A model generated the notes under the pieces. The model saw only the letters and a list, made by a program, of their open reading frames with translations, ran no database searches and was not told where the DNA came from. This document shows positions 24,879 through 35,841 of a stretch of 64,000 nucleotides of DNA, in pieces (position 1 is the stretch's first letter; the number at the start of each line of letters is the position of its first letter). Location of the stretch: positions 199,303,962 through 199,367,961 of the forward strand of contig CM077644.1 in NCBI GenBank assembly GCA_039707465.1. Reading direction: 5' to 3'. Source of the DNA: Rhabdophis nuchalis. Its lineage: Eukaryota; Chordata; Lepidosauria; Squamata; Natricidae. Made by a program: the position numbers and the translations under genes.

Positions 24879-24982
24879 TCTTTCTTTTTCTTTCATTCAT
24901 TCTTTTTTGTGTCTCTCTCTTCCCCTCTTCCCTTCCTTACTTTCTTTTTCTTCCTTCTTTCCTTCCTTTTTTGTGTCTCTCC

Positions 24983-25017
<35 letters not shown>

Positions 25018-25316
25018 TTTCTTTCTTTCCTTCCTTTCTCTTCCTCTTTCTTTCTTTCTTTCTTCCTTCCTTCCTCCCTCCCTTTTCTTTCTTGCATCTT
25101 TCCTCCACTTTCTTTTCCTTCCTTCCTTCCTTCCTTCCTTCCTTCCTTCCTTCCTTCCTTCCTGTGACTCTCTCTACAGCTTTCTTTCCTTTTCTCTCTC
25201 TTTTTTTCCTCCCTCTTCCTCTCTCCCTCCCTCCCTCCTTTCTCTCTTACTCTTTCTCTTTCTTTCTCTCTCTCTTTCTCTCTCTCCCCCCCTCTCACAT
25301 ACACACATACCTCCCA
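24879..25316. repeat. Long polypyrimidine microsatellite (TTTC/TTCC)n
   Basis: About 430 bases of almost pure C/T on the plus strand, with TTTC, TTCC and TCTC sub-arrays. The long open frames on both strands here are low-complexity Ser/Phe/Pro or Lys/Glu/Arg reads, not genes. Confidence 0.97.
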
Positions 25317-25639
25317 GTTGGTGAAAATTTCTGTTTTGCCAGCTGGGAGTTTGGCAAAGAAGCCCCACTATCCATTTAAAACAAACTGTTTTGGTGGTAG
25401 GAAAACTTATGTTTTAGGAATTAAGAGTGTAGTGGAAATCTAACCAATTGCGGCTTTGCCAAATGATATTCAAGCAAATTTTGAATTAGTGCATCTATGA
25501 AAAAGAGGAAGAGTCCAATGGAGTTAGGTAGCTTATAGATTCAAATAGTTGCTAAATGTTAGATTGAAAAATAAACTCTTAATGGCATCGGGGACACTGT
25601 CTGCCAGCGTATGGCATTCACCGAGAAAATTGCCTCGGG

Positions 25640-26225
25640 TCATAGATTCCTACATAATACGCACAGTCACTCAAGCACTCGTCACCTCTCGACTCGACTA
25701 CTGTAATGCTCTCTACATGGGGCTCCCTTTGAGGTGCACCCGAAAGCTGCAGCTAGTCCAGAACGCAGCCGCGCGGGTGATTACGGGAGCCCCCAGATGC
25801 TCCCACATAACACCGATCCTGCGCGAGCTGCACTGGCTTCCTGTGGTCTTTCGGGTGCGCTTCAAGGTCTTGACGACCATCTTTAAAGCGCTCCATGGCT
25901 CGGGGCCTAGTTATATGCGAGACCGCCTCCTGCCCCATACATCCCTCAGACCGATACGCTCCCACAGAGAGGGCCTCCTCAGGGTGCCGTCGGCTGGACA
26001 ATGCCGACTGGCGACACCCAGGGGAAGAGCCTTCTCTGTGGCGGGCCCTGTCCTTTGGAACGACCTACCCCCTGAACTCCGCACCATCTCCGACCTCCGC
26101 CTCTTCCGCAAGTGTCTGAAGACACACCTATTCCACCTAGCCGGCCTAGCGTAACCTCCATACTGATTATTAGACAGTTTTAAATTTGGGATTTTAATTC
26201 GGTTTTTAGCGCAGGGTTTATTTAT
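25640..26225 (+). mobile_element. L2-type LINE 3' fragment
   Basis: The frame at 25549-26154 encodes V-T-S-R-L-D-Y-C-N-A-L-Y-M-G-L-P, L-V-Q-N-A-A-A-R-V-I-T-G, L-R-E-L-H-W-L-P-V, K-A-L-H-G-S-G-P-S-Y and L-W-N-D-L-P-P-E-L-R, the end of the same family as the large LINE at 55.5-58.3 kb. Only the C-terminus and 3' UTR remain. Confidence 0.9.
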
Positions 26226-26706
26226 TAGAATAGAAGAGATTCTAATTAGTGGTAGAAGAGAGAAGGAGGAGGAGAAAGAGCGACAAAGGTCTGGCAAGAA
26301 TGCGAGGAAGCCTATTCCCGCCTGTTAGGCTGTCCCAGGGGATTGTCTTGGTTTTTTCAATAGTGTTTATTTCTTAATTGATCTGCTGTTACATTTAGCA
26401 CTTGCATGGAGCTTACGCTGGGATTGTAATTATTGCCATTGTGGGAACTGGCGCTCTGCTGTGGAGCTGAGAGGGTGGCAGGGAGGCCAGGTGAAGCAGA
26501 GGTGACGCTGCCTTTCTTTGGTGGCTGAACAGGTTTCGTGTGCGTGTGCGTGTATGCAGGAAAGGAAGCAGGGAAGAAATGGAAAAAAGTTTCTTGTTAA
26601 CCTCTTTAAAAGAACAACGTGGTGCCAATTCCTCTTTGTGGCAAGTGAAGTCACTGTGGCCATTGTCTCCCCTGAGCTGCCCACCGAGTCTGAGGCACCT
26701 GTTGCT

Positions 26707-26893
26707 TGCAGGAGGAGGAGGAGGCATAAAGAAGTGCAACCTTAAACCAAATCCTCTGAGTAACTGGGAAAGAAAGCCAGGCTTGGAACCTGCTGAAACT
26801 GACGCTTGAAAAGCATGGTTTTCTTTCCCAGTTACTCAGAGGCTTTGGTTTAAGGTGGCACTGTTTTATACTACCCCTCCTCCTCCTCCTGCA
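26707..26893. repeat. Long hairpin, arms of about 70 bp
   Basis: The left arm 26707-26776 (with CTCTGAGTAACTGGGAAAG) pairs with the right arm 26818-26893 (with CTTTCCCAGTTACTCAGAG) across a 41-base loop. The outermost parts are GGAGGAGGAGG and CCTCCTCCTCC. One or a few mismatches and small indels. Confidence 0.88.
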
Positions 26894-27174
26894 CTAGATT
26901 TCTTTTCTTCCAGAATGGCCAGGGGAAAAAAAAACCACCTCACCTCCGAGCTCCAACACTGCAGCTCTGCCAGAATGGTGTGGAGGGAGGGAGACGGGGG
27001 ACTCCTGCTTGCCAGTGGGGATTACTGGGTCTTGACTGCCTTGAATCATGCAAGTACAGTAGGTGTGCCATCCCCCTCCCTCTCTCTCTCACACACACAC
27101 CATTTCCCTCATGTCTGCCACTGGCAGCTCACAAAGAGAAGCACGGGCTTCTTTCAACTTTCCTGTTCCTTCTT

Positions 27175-27529
27175 CAGCTGTTGGAAGAAGCCCATGCGTG
27201 CTTTCTTCTCTTTGACAGCTGCCTCATTTCTAATGGGGGGGAATCCATGCGTTAGAGCAGGGGTTCCCAAACTTGGCAACTTGAAGACTTGTGGAGTTCA
27301 ACTCCCAGAATTCTCCAGCCAGCAGAGCTGGCTGGAGAATTCTGGGAGTTGAAGTCCACAAGTCTTCAAGTTGCCAAGTTTGGGAACCCCTGCGTTAGAG
27401 GGAAGAGAAGGCTGAGCTTCTGCTAGGGACTGCCTTCCTTCCTCTTTAACGTATGGATTTCTCACCCCCCCCCATTGGAAACGAGGTGGCTGTCAAAGAG
27501 AAGGAAGCGTGGACTTCTTCCAAAAGCTG
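27175..27529. repeat. Second hairpin, arms of about 85 bp, split by a hAT insertion
   Basis: The left arm 27175-27257 (TTGGAAGAAGCCCA..., TTCTCTTTGACAGC) is the inverted copy of 27444-27529. The loop between them holds the palindromic hAT copy F, so the hairpin predates that insertion. Confidence 0.85.
27258..27392. mobile_element. Palindromic hAT element (copy F), perfect 8-bp target duplication
   Basis: CAGGGGTTCCCAAACTTGGC to GCCAAGTTTGGGAACCCCTG, 135 bp, flanked by CGTTAGAG at 27250-27257 and 27393-27400. The arms are nearly perfectly complementary, so this is a young copy. Confidence 0.95.
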
Positions 27530-27766
27530 AATCCTCTGCTCTGGCAAAGAAAATTGGGGGGGGGGGGCAAGTACGATGTGGACAGGCGGGGTGAGAGAGA
27601 GTGGCGACTAGGTGGGTGGGGGGAGCGAGTGGGAGGGGCAGGCCAGGGGAGGGACCATTCTGGTACGGAGCCTCCAGAGGCCTCGGTACGCAAATGGATG
27701 CTGGCTTTCCGCCACCGGTACGCTTGTACCGGACTGGACTGGCTGAAACCCACCTCTGCACTATTA

Positions 27767-30296
27767 CTACAGCAGGAAGATAAACCTAAGATTGGTTAAA
27801 AGGTACCATTGACTACAAGATGTATACTGAACCTATTCCCTGCTGCAGGACTGATTCAGCTGATTGGGGTGACTAAAGACAGCATAACTAATTCTCACTC
27901 ACCAGATTAATTTACTGGGAGTTTCATAGGAAATAGCAGCTAGGTGACCTAGACCTAGAGTTTTTCCAATTTCCTAGGTACATATTTTGCCAGAGTTTGG
28001 GCTCTTATATTTATACTTTGAGCAGCATTTCCACTCACTTAAAAAATTCTTCTGGGAGACTTATCTGTTATTAGAATGGTTGCCTCATAGAACATTAGTT
28101 GCAATCACAGGAAGGTCTTTCCTCTAGACCTCATTCTTGAACTCCTATTCTGTTTAAGTTTTCCAAACAAGTAAGCATATTTTTCAAACAAAGCACTAGG
28201 TCACCCTTCATATTTATTTATATTTTTTGTTATTGCTTTATTGCATTTTTGCTTTTTAGACTCCTGCTTGGGGGTAGGAAGCTATAAGAGGCATGGTAAA
28301 CTGTGTGCTTTTCAGCACGGCAGCAGTTGCATTATTTATTTGCTTATTTATTTATTTTTAATGCAACAAACCAAGAAGAGCAGAGATCATGGTGAATAAC
28401 ATAAAAGTAGTTCTAAGCACATGTGATGCCAAATTCTTGCTGTAGATTGAATTCCAAGGCCTGAAATAATTTCATGAATTACCTTAATACCGTTGCTGTT
28501 TTATTTCTTACCCAACCTTTAAAATCTGCTATTATTTTTGGCTACAAAAACTTCCCGTTTGTAATCTATTTGCTTATGGATCAGTTTTTGAAGGATAAAA
28601 TCTACATGGATTGCATAATCTTCCAATGGCCACTGTAACTCCTCAGATGGGGAGATGTTGGGATTATTGATCTGATGAAAAACTGTATTAGCTCCTCAAA
28701 AGTAATGTACAACATACTGTATTTTATTGAATGCCTATTTCATTATTGTTATCTTTAATCACAACAGAAATCAATACTCACTGTCTTCTCCTCCAAATGC
28801 TGCTGCTATAAACAGGCAAAAATGCAGTTATAGTAAGAAAGAGGAAACTTGGTTTAATCTTGATGTTGCATTGTGAATAGCATCAAACATTTCCAAGTAA
28901 TTCTGGTTTCAGATGTAAAGCTAAATCTTTCATTTGTCTTGCACCTTTTATAAATAGCATGTTGGTCAACCTGATTTGGGGTTACAGGAATTAATATCAG
29001 ACGTGTTAGCAAGACATTATGGATTGAAGGAATACTCGTAAATCAAGCTAGGAGAGGTAGGATAAGGATGGGGGAACTATATAGACACTATACCATGCTA
29101 CTTCAATATACCACATTGATCTATAAATTCTGATTAACTACTTTAGTGCTCTGCTTAATTGGAAAACACTACTTAATCAAGATGCCTCCCAGGGAACCAA
29201 TTTCCACCTAATGATATTTGATGGCAAGGACAGCTGTTTAATTGGGATGGTAATTCCACATAATTAGAACACCTTCAGGTAACTGCATGATGCTTAGGTT
29301 GGCATGCGTGTCTGTGGTGCCTTGGGCCTTATCTACTCTTGTGGATAAGGGTGGGATCCTAGTTAATTTCAAACTGTATTGTATCTATCAGCCTATCAGT
29401 AGAATCTGATGAGGTTTCATAGCCAAATATTAGAGACAATGAAAAGTATTACACTTCAGCAATGTGTAAACAATGCATTATTTGGTTTACTGCAGCTACA
29501 ACTCACTTTCTATAGCAATTTCCACTGCTGAAATTAGGCTCTTTCTCTTGTTCTGACCTGATGACTCTACTTTACCTATTTGTCACTACAATTCTAGCTA
29601 AAGATGCAATTATGTTTGTGCATAATTGGATATTTACTTTCTTTGAGGGGGGGTGTATGTGTTTGAAGAGTTAATATACTATTGCAATATATTGCACAGT
29701 ATTACTCATATGGAGACAAAATAAATGACATTTATTTTGCTTTTGCTAAAAATATGCAGAATGACTAAATAAGGTAAACATTTATGAAAGTTGTATAGAC
29801 TTTTAAGATTCAGAAAAAAAGAAAGTGCATGCTCACATTTGCGAACCGATAGCGAAGGTAAGTTGATTTCATCCCTGCTATGTATGATACATAATATGGG
29901 TATATTAATTATGTATCAATACACCCATATATTTTTTTCAGTAGTGAAGAAAACTGGGAGTGTTTAAAAAAATTATTTGCTCACACAGTGAGACTTGCTT
30001 CTGAGTAAACCTGCCTAAACTTTAATGACCAAATCAGGAAGCCCTACTTCAAATAGTACATTTGCCATGAATTCCCTTTTTGATATTATGCAATATGAAC
30101 AATATTGATTGCTGTCTGAACTATTGGAATATATATTAATTAAATATTTTGAGCATTCTAAAATGCTTTAAATGCCAAATTTTAAAACAAGCTGACACGA
30201 TAATCATATGTGGGCTATATGGTATAAATGAAGAAAGATACAGGAACAAAAACAGTTCTTATGGAAGTTGACACACATTTCCTGTTCCAGCAAGGT
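27767..30296. other. Intergenic sequence between composite element and PAM 3' end
   Basis: AT-rich unique DNA. No gene is recognised. Around 29880-29935 a partly inverted TGATACATAATATGG/ATTATGTATCA pattern may be the rest of an old element. Confidence 0.5.
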
Positions 30297-31273
30297 TTTA
30301 TTTTGTTATCTGCCCTGGAGGATGGATATACAGGCCAGATTTTTTTTTTAAAAAAAAACACCTCCCTACAACATGAATTTATACAGGTAATGGAATTTTA
30401 ACTTATTGATTTGTTTTTTTCTCTTTTTTAAAAAAGCACTCCTTAACAAAATATCTTCTTTCATACAAAATAATATTTGAGCCATCTTTTCAGTTGCTGT
30501 GTTTGTTAAAAAACTGTTTTGCACCTTCTTTGGGGATTGGTGGTTTTTTTAACTGGACTGTCTCCCATGGCATTTCCCCTTCACCCCAAATGCAAAAATT
30601 CCACTTTGACAGATGATGCTCTGCGAACACTTTATTACACAAGTTACATTCAGCTTCTGAAAATAGTGTTCTAACAGTATAGCCATCTAAAAATAAGACA
30701 TCCTGGAAACACACGAAGTCTGAGCAAGAAGGAGGAGGGGGGGAAAAGATCCAATTATAAATAGAGACTTTTTAAAATCTTTCCTTCAAACTAATAGAAT
30801 ACTTGTGATATTTCTTTAAAAAATAGGAGATTTAGTGGCTCTGTTTCATTGTGGCACTGTATTCTCTCTTTTCTGTGATAGATTAAGGGCATCGAAAGTG
30901 AAAAGGCACCAAAGAAAAACTGAAAACCAAAAGTATTCTTAAAGCTGAGACTGGGACTTATTTACAAATATAGAGGCGGTCCCTAATTGAAATGAGTAAA
31001 TATTACTATTTTAAAGCATTACTGCAATTAAAGTGGGATTGCCCTGCTTTATTTAAAGGTTCACATAAAACAATGGCACTGATAGGAAATGTTTACACTC
31101 CAAAACTGAACTGAAGCAAAAGGGGAGGGAACAGAAGAACAAAAACAAAATTAAATCTGTGTACAGCCTCACAAAGGACTAGTACAGTTTACAATTAAAT
31201 ACGTAAAATCTTAAAACGTGCTAAATCTGGCAATCTTTGTAGATTCGGACCATGTAGCAATTAAAGGCCAGTT
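30297..31273 (-). other. PAM: Probable PAM 3' UTR with candidate polyadenylation signals
   Basis: Non-coding sequence directly after the PAM stop with no recognisable repeat. AATAAA hexamers on the minus strand lie at 31048-31053 (UTR of about 240 nt) and 30297-30302 (about 1 kb). Which one is used cannot be decided from sequence alone, so the lower boundary is the more distal signal. Confidence 0.5.
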
Positions 31274-31455
31274 TCAGGAAGAAGATGAAGGTATGACTGG
31301 AGGCTGAGGGACAGGTTCTTCCTCTTCTGAATCCGAGGCATCCTCTTCTTTTTCCTGGTCACTCCCTTCGGTACTAAGTCTGTCAAACCCTTTTCGACTG
31401 TAACCTGCACGGCTTGCAAAGAAATTCCCCAGATTGAGGCCTCCGCCACCTTTTC
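31274..31455 (-). CDS. PAM: PAM terminal coding exon: cytosolic routing tail and stop
   Basis: Last coding exon. It encodes G-G-G-L-N-L-G-N-F-F-A-S-R, then Y-S-R-K-G-F-D-R-L-S-T-E-G-S-D-Q-E-K, an acidic run and a C-terminus ending in four Ser before TGA at 31274-31276. In mammals this tail directs PAM between granules, the plasma membrane and endosomes and is phosphorylated on Ser. The acceptor is TTTCCATTGCAG. Position for position, the mammalian E-E-E-Y-S near the C-terminus is E-E-E-E-P here, so that tyrosine is absent. Summed over eleven exons the window holds 1445 coding nt with no interruption. Confidence 0.96.
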
Positions 31456-32156
31456 CTGCAATGGAAATCAAATTTAGGACGTGGTTCATGTTATCTTTTA
31501 GGCATTTTTTTTCATTTATTACTGAACATATTGGCTGCCCATCTTACTACAGGGTAATTCTGGGCAGCTTACAAAAGACATTATTAGTTACTATACATTA
31601 TTCTGATTTTTCAGGTTTCAACTTTGTTAGCTTATCAGCTCCTTCTGGTCAGCATTAAGGAACACCTTAAAAGATATAGAATTGTCGTCTGATCTTTCAA
31701 CCAAAGGCAACATGTACCTTCTTCTATTTCCTTTCAAATGAGACCTAATACAGGCGTATCATGGTATAATAGGTTCCGTTTTCTACTCACGCTCCCCTCT
31801 AACCTCTTGCCCCTCCTTGCTTAAAATTAGCTCAGAGAAATTTAGAATTCAGGTTGACAGAAAGTACTACAGCCAATATTTTTCTTCATTTTTAGATAAA
31901 GGGCAAGTCTGGGGAAGAAAAATCAATTTCGTAGTTCTATTCTTTGCTTTGCCTGTGTTCCTCTAAGAAATCATCAGTTCCCAAAGGATTTGTCTGGTAT
32001 ATAAGTAGATGACTCACCAACATCATTAGAGCTTTCTCATCAGGAGTAACTGCTGGATTCATTATCAGAGGAAAGACAACACATAACAAGAAAACATGCA
32101 AAGGAAATATCATTTAACTTTTAGAAAGGCAACACTAGTTCTTCAATTGTACTTAC
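31456..32156 (-). other. PAM intron before the last coding exon
   Basis: A 701-bp intron with GT...AG ends on the minus strand. I see no repeat, ORF or RNA gene in it. Confidence 0.8.
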
Positions 32157-32213
32157 CTCTAAATCTGCCCAAAATTCTACTTGAGCTTGAATCAAGTTTA
32201 TGATCAGCATCAG
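32157..32213 (-). CDS. PAM: PAM exon: start of cytosolic tail
   Basis: A 57-nt exon encoding D-A-D-H-K-L-D-S-S-S-S-R-I-L-G-R-F-R. It matches the mammalian cytosolic segment H-K-L-E-x-S-S-G-R-V-L-G-R-F-R just inside the membrane. The acceptor is TTATAG and the donor GTAAGT. Two bases at the start finish an Ala codon, and one base at the end opens the Gly codon of R-F-R-G-K-G. Both splice sites are strong. Confidence 0.93.
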
Positions 32214-34242
32214 CTATAAGATTGAGAGACATATGTAAATTAGGAGCAAGAATTTTAAAGTGAAATTACATGAAACAAAATCATGGAAGGGAAACAAAAC
32301 TCTGTACAGAATTACCATTAAGGCTGGGATTTAAAAATGATTCTAGTCCCATGATGGCGAACCTATGGCACACATGCCACAGGTGGCATGCAGAATCCTC
32401 TCTGTGGACAGGTGAGCTGTCGCCCCAGCTCAGCTACACTACCAATTGTGCACGCGCCTCCTGCTGGCCACCTAATTTTCAGGTGTCTGCCGTGCATGCG
32501 TGGGTTACATGTGGGAGATGTGCACACATGTGTGGGGTCATGCATGTGCATGCACAGGGCTGCACATACACACACACACCTCCGTGGCCTGTTTTTTGTC
32601 TCAGGAAGCTGCAGGGAAGCCTACTAGGCCCAAAATGGGGTGCAGGGGGGCAGTGTGTGTGGGTGTCACACGCACAGGGCGCAGGGGGTGTTGCGCGCAG
32701 ATTGGATTATGGGTGCAGGGGAGCACACACACGCTTTTGGCACATGACAACTGACACACTGTTCTAGTGTGTCCCTGATTCCTTTAATTATATTTTACCT
32801 ATCAAGCTAAACATTGTCTGATGATACTTTTTCTGATGTCCCTGAAAAATGTCAGTCAAACTAAGAAGTTCAAACAATATAAATTGTTTTAATTTCTTTT
32901 TCTAATGGACACCAGTTAATTTGTAATTGATATTCATATTTTCTTTCTCTCTCACACACAAACACATAGCACTTTAAACTTAGCAAAACTAAGTTGGTTT
33001 TTGTAATCTAGTATTCAAACTATCTTAAAAACGTAATAAGCTTTCATATGACTGAAAATATTTTTTTTCTGAAAAATCTTATACTTGGAGAGAAAACTGC
33101 ATGTAGCATTTGTGAATCCAAGCTCGTAAGGTCTCTCTTAGTTACAAAATGTTTCTTGCATAAAGTATGACTTTCCTCATAAAAACTGCACTTACAGTAA
33201 TACTCAAAAGATTGTGTATGTTCAGTTGGGGGCAATCATTTTCAGTCCAAGGGTAATATATGTACATTATATAGTGTTTCGGAGGAGAGATACACACACA
33301 AAAATTGAGCATCAAAATGTGTGTATTTTTGGTACTAATCATCCATCCAAATTTGAAATTCAAAGCTTCAGAAGTAACACCTCAGGTTAAATTTGGAGAT
33401 AAAACTCTGATAGTGAATTTTGACAACAATGAATGGGGTTTGGTGGCCTACAGGAGAACATAGGAAGAAAAGGCATTTGTGGCCAAATAAAGGCAATAAG
33501 AGGAGAGGATTAGACATCTTTTGTGCTTTCATTCCTGAGGCTGTCTTTCCTTAATGAACTGGTATGGAGTTTAAAGAGGCATTTGTCCACAAATGAAATT
33601 CTTTTCTAAGAATAATGCTTAATAATTGCCTTGGCACGTTTATAGAGTTGGCTAGGGAACAGATTTTAACAGTTTGCCTTTACTTTTGATGCTGCTGTGG
33701 ATATTTTTAGAGCACACTGCTCTAAGTTAACTGCTGCTATAATTTTGGAGCTTGCAAGCACTGTTTTATGAGAGGTTAAAATAAAAAATAGCTGTCTTTG
33801 GCTGGCTCAGAGAGAATCAATGCCAGAATAGAGTCTAAAGATTACAGGAGAAACATCCAAAGGAATGGGTGTTTCCACTCTGTCTTATTCAGGAAAAAGT
33901 TAAACAAAGCAACCAGACCATTTCCACAATCTTTCTTATGCAGTAGGCTTCGAATTTCCCTTTCATGATAAGCAATGCTATAAACTCAAAGTATTATCTC
34001 ACCCCAGAAACCACAAGAATATTCATCCTAATTGAAAACTGAACTGAATGTAAACAACATTACAACACGTCCTGATTTCTCAGGACAAAGATCCCATGAT
34101 GTATGTTCTTTGAAGCTGGTTAACGTGATCAGAAATTGATTATGCTGCGGCAGTGAAAAATAAACATTTTTTAAGATCTTCTGTGTTATAAAGGCTTTGA
34201 TATCAAAAGTGCTTGTTACCAGGTTAAACACAGATTAATTAC
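32214..34242 (-). other. PAM intron between transmembrane and tail exons
   Basis: A 2.0-kb intron holding one hAT-like element (32349-32761). The rest (32770-34242) is unique AT-rich sequence with nothing recognisable. In mammals an alternatively used exon can precede the tail; I see no clear candidate here. Confidence 0.75.
32349..32761. mobile_element. hAT-like element of the GATGGCGAACCTATGGCAC family, copy 1
   Basis: Begins CCATGATGGCGAACCTATGG and ends in CACACTG, flanked by TTCTAGTC (32341-32348) and TTCTAGTG (32762-32769), 7 of 8 matching. The interior is rich in CATGTG/CACATG and TG runs. Non-coding. Confidence 0.82.
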
Positions 34243-34443
34243 CTCCATAGATTCTTGTCTTTCTCCACCAAATAAACATGGCAATTGCCAAGAGGACAAC
34301 TACTGGAATAATTAGAAGTGTTGTAATAAGAACAAAAGAAACAGAACTGCTAGCCTGCTGGACAACTTGATGCCCTTCTTCTTTCCTTAAAAATTCTTTT
34401 GATGTGGGTTTCTTTGTCAGTGTGCCTTCTATAATTGCCTCTG
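34243..34443 (-). CDS. PAM: PAM exon: luminal stalk and transmembrane helix
   Basis: Encodes A-E-A-I-I-E-G and a charged stalk including K-P-T-S-K-E-F, then the single membrane span V-L-I-T-T-L-L-I-I-P-V-V-V-L-L-A-I-A-M-F and the basic stop-transfer W-W-R-K-T-R. This anchors the enzyme in trans-Golgi and secretory-granule membranes. The donor is GTAATT. The acceptor is unusual in having an A-run between the pyrimidine stretch and the AG, but it gives a consistent phase (2 + 66 codons + 1). The stalk residues are more diverged from mammals than the helix. Confidence 0.94.
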
Positions 34444-34753
34444 CTTTTTTTGGAGACAAGAAAAGATTAAACACAGATTAACTCTTTTGATCCAGGCAGA
34501 ATCTGCTACAATTATAACAGTTCATTTCAGAACACCTATTGCTACTTTTAAATACCAGTTTTTAGATACTTGCCTTGAAGAGGGCAAGTATGATAACTTC
34601 CTAGCAGAAAGTCAAAATTATTGACAGTGCAATCAATTGTTTGCAATTCCTCTTATGTGCCTCATGTTATTATTGGAAATTTCTATAATTTTCTTTGGTA
34701 GATACATGATGGATTTGTAATCAAGGCTAACTAAAGTTCTTCCTTTAACAAAG

Positions 34754-34916
34754 AAGAACTTTACTTGTTAAAATCCATTCTTTGTGCATAAAATGAAACA
34801 CTGCTTATTTATCCTCACAAGGATAACAAGGATAACACAAGGATAACAAGGAAGAACTTTACTTGTTAAAATCCATTTGTGCATAAAATGAAACACTGCT
34901 TATTTATCCTCACAAG
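34754..34916. repeat. Direct duplication of about 67 bp with intervening GGATAACAA units
   Basis: GAAGAACTTTACTTGTTAAA through TTATCCTCACAAG occurs at 34754-34821 and 34851-34916, the second copy lacking three bases. Between them GGATAACA(CA)AG is repeated about three times. Confidence 0.92.
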
Positions 34917-35009
34917 CAATTTATAAAGTGTGTTCCTCAGCAACCTATATGTATGGCAAGCTCTATAGTTCTATAGGTAGCAAATTAATTAATTAATAAT
35001 TGGTTTTAG

Positions 35010-35140
35010 CACAGGTTTGGGATCTAATATATATTTTAAATTATTTATGTTCTATTTTTGTATGTTTTTTAAATCTCCTGTGCGCCGCCCAGGGTTCTTT
35101 GCGGAGAAGGGCGGGATATAAATGTAATAATAATAATAAA
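35010..35140 (+). mobile_element. L2-type LINE 3' UTR fragment
   Basis: Contains TTTTAGCACAGGTTTGG-like sequence, CTGTGCGCCGCCCAGGGTTC and GAAGGGCGGGATATAAAT followed by AATAATAATAATAA, the same 3' end as the LINE at 55.5-58.3 kb. Confidence 0.8.
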
Positions 35141-35593
35141 ATGTGTGATTTTAAATCCTATATGTTTGTGGGCCAAAACAGATGGAAGAGAAAAAGGATG
35201 AACCCACAAGATTCTGTACAAATTTTCTTTTTAAGCCTACCTAACAGACTAAAATATTGTTGTTATTTTATACTATATCTTTTCCAGTGGACAAGTCATA
35301 TTTTTGCAGCTATTTTTCAAAGTACTATAAATAATACATGACTAAAATAAACTTTATAAGGATTTTAGAAAAAGGAGTATTATTCTCTTAATGTTCTTTC
35401 TCCTTATAATTCATCCTATTCCATTCTGCTACTGTCACAATTTTTGGACCAAGGACACAGTTCCTATCAGTGATTGTTACTCATTGCCTAAAGAAGCTGA
35501 TCATACAATTTAATATTTAATAAAAACTTGTGTATGTCAAGCTATATCCTTTTATTTCACATGCACAAGTATTTTACAGACAAGTATCTATAT

Positions 35594-35841
35594 CCATGAT
35601 GGTGAACATATGGCACATGCGTGACAGGTGGTATGCAGAGCCCTCTCTGAGGGTATGTGAGCTGCCACCTCCACTCAGATCCACCGCACATGTGTTGGTT
35701 TTCGAGTCGCTGCAGTACATGCACAGGGGGGAGGGGCACATGCGGGAGAAATGCATGGGGGTGGGCACACACATGTGGGCACACATGTGCATGGGCATGG
35801 GGCAGTGTCACATTCATATTGCATTATGGGAGCCATCACTG
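35594..35841. mobile_element. hAT-like element of the GATGGCGAACCTATGGCAC family, copy 2, perfect target duplication
   Basis: Begins CCATGATGGTGAACATATGG and ends GAGCCATCACTG, flanked by ATCTATAT at 35586-35593 and 35842-35849 (8 of 8). 248 bp, non-coding. Confidence 0.92.

Larger units (their letters stand above)
24770..27758. mobile_element. Candidate 3.0-kb hAT-like composite element
   Basis: The left end CAGTGGTGGGTTTCA and the right end TGAAACCCACCTCTG are inverted repeats (14 of 15 match). The flanks CACTATAG (24762-24769) and CACTATTA (27759-27766) share the first six bases, the size of a hAT target duplication. Inside lie a 430-bp pyrimidine tract, an L2 LINE fragment, two long hairpins and a palindromic hAT insertion. 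No transposase is seen. It could instead be two separate insertions that each keep one end. Confidence 0.5.

Noticed and set aside
24875..25368. Overlapping open frames of up to 191 codons on both strands.
   Set aside because: They are reads through a pure pyrimidine/purine tract giving Ser/Phe/Pro or Lys/Glu/Arg runs, with no conserved protein.
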